DNA of 64,000 nucleotides from Bordetella parapertussis (GTDB taxonomy: Bacteria; Pseudomonadota; Gammaproteobacteria; Burkholderiales; Burkholderiaceae_B), in the NCBI GenBank assembly GCA_945897365.1, contig CAMDFD010000008.1:1-64000 (forward strand). Reading direction: 5' to 3'. Below the pieces are notes generated by a model. That model did not search any database and had not been told where the DNA came from. It saw only the letters and a list, made by a program, of their open reading frames with translations. Position 1 is the stretch's first letter; the number at the start of each line of letters is the position of its first letter. Shown piece by piece: positions 60,267 through 64,000 of this stretch. The translations under genes were made by a program, and so were the position numbers.

Positions 60267-60818
60267 ATGAAACCACGTTCAAAAAGACCACCCATGCCGA
60301 TGGCTCACGCCGTTGGTCCTGAGTCTGTCGAGACAATTTCTGGGGTTGGGTATGTGTGGGCCACCATGCTGCTCGTTTGGGTGTTGTCCTTGCTGCCTTG
60401 GCGCGTCTGGCATTCTGCGCCAGAGTTACTTTTGCTGGTGATTACTTTTTGGTCCTTGCACGACTCTCGTCGTGTCGGAATGGTGGTGGCGTTTTTATTT
60501 GGCTTGACGCTCGACGTGCACGATGTGGGGCCACTGGGATTGCAGGCGCTGATGTTCGTTTTGACCGTTTATGGAGCGCAAGCCATGCAGCGTCGCGTGT
60601 TGCGCTTTGACTTGATCCAGCAAAGTATTCATTTATTGCCTGTTTTTGTGGGCGCGAAGCTTGTGATAGTTTTAATCGGCGCATTTTTGGTGAGTGCATG
60701 GCCCGGATGGTCTTGGTTATTTAGCGCTCTTTTGACCGCGGCATGCTGGCCGTTGGTGAGTTGGTTGCTTTTGTTGCCTCAGCATCGTTTGGATGATGCT
60801 GAAGGTGGCTCTACGTGA
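60267..60818 (+). CDS. mreD: Cell-shape protein MreD
   Basis: MreD is a small membrane protein of the elongasome. The 183-residue product has five or six hydrophobic segments and the GLTLDVHDVGPLGLQAL motif (about 77-93) seen across MreD proteins. The ATG at 60267 directly follows GAGGTC. A longer frame into mreC is rejected. Confidence 0.9.
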   Translation: MKPRSKRPPMPMAHAVGPESVETISGVGYVWATMLLVWVLSLLPWRVWHSAPELLLLVITFWSLHDSRRVGMVVAFLFGLTLDVHDVGPLGLQALMFVLTVYGAQAMQRRVLRFDLIQQSIHLLPVFVGAKLVIVLIGAFLVSAWPGWSWLFSALLTAACWPLVSWLLLLPQHRLDDAEGGST

Positions 60819-60830
60819 GCCTGATAAACA

Positions 60831-62699
60831 ATGTTTGACTTCAAGCAAACAGATCAACAGCAAAAAAAACGCTTCCTGCTCAGAGCTGGTGTGGCGGGTA
60901 TTTTTGCGGTGATATGTTTTGGTTTGCTTGGTTGGCGCTTTTGGGTGCTACAGGTTGAGCGACATGAAAGTCTCGCCGCGCGTGCGGAAAATAATCGCAT
61001 TGCTGTGTTGCCCATTCCTCCTCGACGCGGCGATATCTTTGATCGCAACGGCGAAGTGCTTGCCCGCAACTACTTGAGTTATACACTCGAAGTCGTGCCG
61101 GGCCGTGCCGGCAATGTCGATGAGATGTTGAATCGTTTGACTCCCGTTGTCTATGTCAGTAGCGCGGACCAGCGTCGTTTCAAGCGTCGTGTCAACGAGT
61201 CGGGTCGTTATGCCAGTATTGTTTTGCGCAATAACCTCAACCAGACCGAAGCCGCGTGGTTTTCAGCCCATTCCTTGCGTTTTCCGGGCGTGGACCTTCG
61301 CGCACGCTGGGTCCGCGAATACCCGCAAGGCAAAGCGGCGGGACATGTGGTGGGCTATGTCGGTCGAATCTCAGAGGCAGATGTGACGTCGCTCGAGGAG
61401 AAAGGGGAGATCGGTAATTATCGTGGCACCGATATTATTGGAAAAAAGGGGATTGAAAAAACGTATGAGACGGTTTTGCATGGCAAAACAGGCTTCGAGG
61501 AAGTCGAGGTCACTGCCCGTGGCAAACCTGTGCGTCGGCTCCGTAAGGTAGACCCTATTCCAGGTTCAAACCTTGTCTTGTCGCTTGATATGAATCTGCA
61601 GCGCATCGCTGAGGCTGCTTTCAAGGATCAGAGGGGAGCGTTGGTTGCGATCGAGCCGTCGACGGGAGATGTCTTGGCTTTTGTTTCCCAGCCTTCTTAC
61701 GATCCAAACCTGTTTATCGATGGCATCGATGTTGAAAGCTGGCGACGGCTTAATGAGTCTCTGGATCATCCCTTGATTAATCGACCGGTTTACGGAACAT
61801 ACCCAATCGGGTCGACCTACAAACCCTTTGTGGCTTTGGCGGCACTTGAGCTGAACAAGCGTCGCGCTTCTGATCGTATTAACGATCCAGGTTTTTTTGA
61901 GTTTGGTGGTCAGCGTTTTCGCAACTCGGGTTCGACTTATTTCGGCTCAATCGACATGCATCAGGCTCTGGTGGTGTCTTCCGATACTTATTTTTATTCT
62001 TTGGCTCCTGAAATTGGTGTCAATGCCTTGCATGATTTTATGAAGCCCTTTGGGTTTGGTCAGATCACGGGCATTGATATCGAAGGTGAGCGCAAAGGTG
62101 TTTTACCCTCGACAGAGTGGAAACGTTTGGCTTATAAAAAGCGTGAACAGCAACGCTGGTATGCAGGTGAAACAATTTCTGTGGCTGTGGGTCAGGGTTA
62201 CAACTCTTTCACTTTGATGCAACTGGCTCAGGCGACTGCGGTGCTGGCAAATGATGGCACTTATATGCGGCCGCACTTGGTGCGTGCGATCAAAAATCCA
62301 ACATCGGGTGAGGAGCGTCTGACTGTGGCCGAAGCCTCGCATCGGATTCCACTCAAAACTGAACATCTTCAGACGGTTAAACGTGCGCTTGCCGATGTGA
62401 CGGTATCGGGCACCGCACGCCAAGCTTTTGCGGGCGCGCCATATCAAACAGCAGGGAAGACGGGGACTGCCCAAGTTTATAGTTTGAAAGGTGGCAAATA
62501 TCAAAGTAGTGCGATTGATGAACGATTGCGTGACCATGCTTTGTTTATGGCATTTGCACCAGTCAAAGATCCCAAAATCGCGATCGCGGTCTTGGTTGAA
62601 AACGCAGGCTGGGGGGGGAGTGTTGCTGCACCGATTGCACGCAAGGTCTTCGACGAGTGGTTGTTGCGACAACCCAAGGCTGGAATCCTAGCGCGATGA
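60831..62699 (+). CDS. mrdA: Penicillin-binding protein 2
   Basis: PBP2 cross-links peptidoglycan during side-wall growth. The 622-residue product has a membrane helix (about 18-40), the dimerisation segment PIPPRRGDIFDRNGEVLA, and the transpeptidase motifs STYK (active Ser in PIGSTYKPF, about 327), SSD (SSDTYFYSL) in the S-x-N place, and KTGTA near 544. It overlaps rodA by four bases. Confidence 0.97.
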   Translation: MFDFKQTDQQQKKRFLLRAGVAGIFAVICFGLLGWRFWVLQVERHESLAARAENNRIAVLPIPPRRGDIFDRNGEVLARNYLSYTLEVVPGRAGNVDEMLNRLTPVVYVSSADQRRFKRRVNESGRYASIVLRNNLNQTEAAWFSAHSLRFPGVDLRARWVREYPQGKAAGHVVGYVGRISEADVTSLEEKGEIGNYRGTDIIGKKGIEKTYETVLHGKTGFEEVEVTARGKPVRRLRKVDPIPGSNLVLSLDMNLQRIAEAAFKDQRGALVAIEPSTGDVLAFVSQPSYDPNLFIDGIDVESWRRLNESLDHPLINRPVYGTYPIGSTYKPFVALAALELNKRRASDRINDPGFFEFGGQRFRNSGSTYFGSIDMHQALVVSSDTYFYSLAPEIGVNALHDFMKPFGFGQITGIDIEGERKGVLPSTEWKRLAYKKREQQRWYAGETISVAVGQGYNSFTLMQLAQATAVLANDGTYMRPHLVRAIKNPTSGEERLTVAEASHRIPLKTEHLQTVKRALADVTVSGTARQAFAGAPYQTAGKTGTAQVYSLKGGKYQSSAIDERLRDHALFMAFAPVKDPKIAIAVLVENAGWGGSVAAPIARKVFDEWLLRQPKAGILAR

Positions 62700-63835
62700 A
62701 AGTCTTTTTTAAATTCCTCTTGCGCGTCGTCACGGCTTTTGATTGGCCGCTCATGATTGTGTTGTTGCTGTTGGGGGCGACGGGTCTTTTGGTCATGCAT
62801 TCAGCCGTGGGCGGCACGGATTGGCGTTATGCGGATCATTTGCGCAATCTTTTGATCGGACTGGGTGTCATGTGGGTGGTGGCAATGGTGCCATTCCAAT
62901 ATATTTTGAAACTCGCCGTCCCTTTTTATATCGTGGGTGTAGTGTTGCTTTTTGGGGTCGAGTTTTTTGGCTCAACGAGCAAAGGAGCCACCCGTTGGTT
63001 GAATCTTGGCTTTATCCGTATACAACCCTCTGAAATGCTCAAAATCGCAGTGCCTTTGATGCTAGCTTGGTACTTTCACAAGCGCGAAAGCTCTTTGCGG
63101 TTTTATGATTTTTTCGCGGCAGGGGCCTTGTTATTCGTGCCCTTTGTGTTGATTGTGAAACAGCCCGATCTTGGCACGGCTTTGTTGGTTTTTGGTGCTG
63201 GATTTTGCGTCATTTATTTCGCTGGACTGTCATTCAAACTGCTCGCTCCGATCGTGATCGCGATTCTTGTCGGGATTGGCGGCATCCTCGTATATCAGGA
63301 TGATTTGTGCAAGGAAGAAACAGATTGGGTGGTGTTGCACAGCTATCAAAAAAATCGTGTGTGTACTTTGTTAGATCCAACCAATGATCCGTTGGGCAAG
63401 GGCTTTCATACCATCCAGTCGACGATCGCCGTTGGATCTGGAGGTGTGTATGGCAAGGGCTATATGAGTGGCACTCAAACGCATCTAGATTTTATTCCTG
63501 AGCGCACGACAGACTTTATTTTCGCAGTGTTCGCCGAAGAGTTTGGTTTGTATGGTGGTGTGACGTTGCTTGTTTTGTATTTATTGTTGATCTTCCGAGG
63601 CCTGACGATTGCAATCGGTGCACCAACGCATGCAAGCCGATTATTGGCGGGGGCGCTCTCGATGGTTTTGTTCGTTTATGTTTTTGTCAATATCGGAATG
63701 GTCACAGGTGTGCTGCCAGTCGTTGGGGTGCCGCTGCCAATGCTAAGCTATGGTGGAACCGCGCTCGTGACGATTGGAATAGCATGCGGAATACTCATGA
63801 GTATTCGTCACTATTCACCACATGCTGAGTCTTAA
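62696..63835 (+). CDS. rodA: Peptidoglycan polymerase RodA
   Basis: RodA is the SEDS-family glycosyltransferase that works with PBP2. The 379-residue product has about ten membrane segments, the catalytic-Asp segment in PDLGTALLVFGAG context, IQPSEMLKIAVPLM and the C-terminal GVPLPMLSYGGTALVTIG. The ATG overlaps the mrdA stop (ATGA), so a 39-bp upstream extension inside mrdA is rejected. Confidence 0.97.
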   Translation: MKVFFKFLLRVVTAFDWPLMIVLLLLGATGLLVMHSAVGGTDWRYADHLRNLLIGLGVMWVVAMVPFQYILKLAVPFYIVGVVLLFGVEFFGSTSKGATRWLNLGFIRIQPSEMLKIAVPLMLAWYFHKRESSLRFYDFFAAGALLFVPFVLIVKQPDLGTALLVFGAGFCVIYFAGLSFKLLAPIVIAILVGIGGILVYQDDLCKEETDWVVLHSYQKNRVCTLLDPTNDPLGKGFHTIQSTIAVGSGGVYGKGYMSGTQTHLDFIPERTTDFIFAVFAEEFGLYGGVTLLVLYLLLIFRGLTIAIGAPTHASRLLAGALSMVLFVYVFVNIGMVTGVLPVVGVPLPMLSYGGTALVTIGIACGILMSIRHYSPHAES

Positions 63836-63854
63836 GGCTGCACTCGATTTCATC

Positions 63855-64000
63855 TCAGCGTAAAAGATGATCGGCCTGCAAGCCTTCAAGGAGTTTACGA
63901 ACCGGGGCGGGTAACCCAAGTGTACGTAGATTTTTATAGTTGACCCAACGACGTATGATCTCGCCAGAGGGAGGCTGTTCTGGTTGTGGTGTCAAGTTGG
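63855..64000 (-). CDS. Unknown gene, C-terminal part only
   Basis: An open frame enters from the right edge and ends at TGA 63855-63857. The 48 visible residues (GEIIRRWVNYKNLRTLGLP, then VRKLLEGLQADHLLR) are basic and helical, without membrane segments. I do not recognise the family. It is convergent with rodA, 20 bp after its stop. Confidence 0.6.
   Translation of the reverse strand, partial: NLTPQPEQPPSGEIIRRWVNYKNLRTLGLPAPVRKLLEGLQADHLLR

Overview
The window reads as the chromosome of a betaproteobacterium of the order Burkholderiales, most likely an Alcaligenaceae-type organism. The signs are a Bug/TctC-type periplasmic binding protein beside hemA-prfA-prmC-grxD, the metX-metW pair behind a SAM-II riboswitch, a standard F-type ATP synthase operon, gatCAB and an mreBCD-mrdA-rodA cell-shape operon. 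The genus is not assigned.

Positions 1-18640 are an accessory region. A partial autotransporter passenger with about two dozen 24-residue repeats runs off the left edge (1-2079, minus). A pile of integrated segments then sits against the 3' end of tRNA-Phe (18561-18636, minus). Exact copies of the tRNA-Phe 3' end recur at 2400, 16660 and 17850, and each is followed by its own, different, terminator hairpin. The largest segment (2448-16659) carries a full tyrosine integrase (14401-15666) next to its att site. It also carries a catalytic-domain-only tyrosine recombinase (5138-5806), a small AAA+ ATPase (7909-8574) with two unknown companions, several further unknown genes, and at least two families of short palindromes spread over the whole segment. 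A second unit is nested inside it (9253-13633). It is bounded by 39-nt tRNA(CAU) 3'-end remnants with a broken integrase C-terminus beside one of them, and carries a Tat-exported phosphoesterase divergent from a FixJ-type two-component system. The two smallest segments carry a cysteine-tailed lipoprotein and a ParDE-type toxin-antitoxin pair.

Positions 18640-64000 are ordinary housekeeping chromosome with dense gene packing and many 1-4 bp overlaps: haem synthesis (hemA, hemE), translation termination (prfA, prmC), Fe-S trafficking (grxD), tRNA wobble thiolation and selenation (ttcA, mnmH), a PDZ-containing M61 peptidase, enoyl-CoA hydratase, the complete atpIBEFHAGDC operon with promoter and terminator, a degenerate receiver/Fis-type regulator, priA and rep helicases, an M20 peptidase, NAD(P)HX dehydratase, 3-hydroxyacyl-CoA dehydrogenase, a dihaem cytochrome c, tRNA-Arg(CCG), gshA, metXW, an AmpG-like permease, exonuclease III, pyrE, gatBAC and the elongasome operon mreB-mreC-mreD-mrdA-rodA. 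A gene of unknown function is cut at the right edge.

The most promising material for something undescribed is the 2448-9000 and 13464-16659 backbone of the tRNA-Phe element. It has no capsid, conjugation or recognised replication-initiator gene, yet it has an AAA+ ATPase module, two recombinases and a dispersed set of palindromes with the shared form GTC-NN-GT-W-AC-NN-GAC plus a second form GTCCTTT-CA-AAAGGAC.
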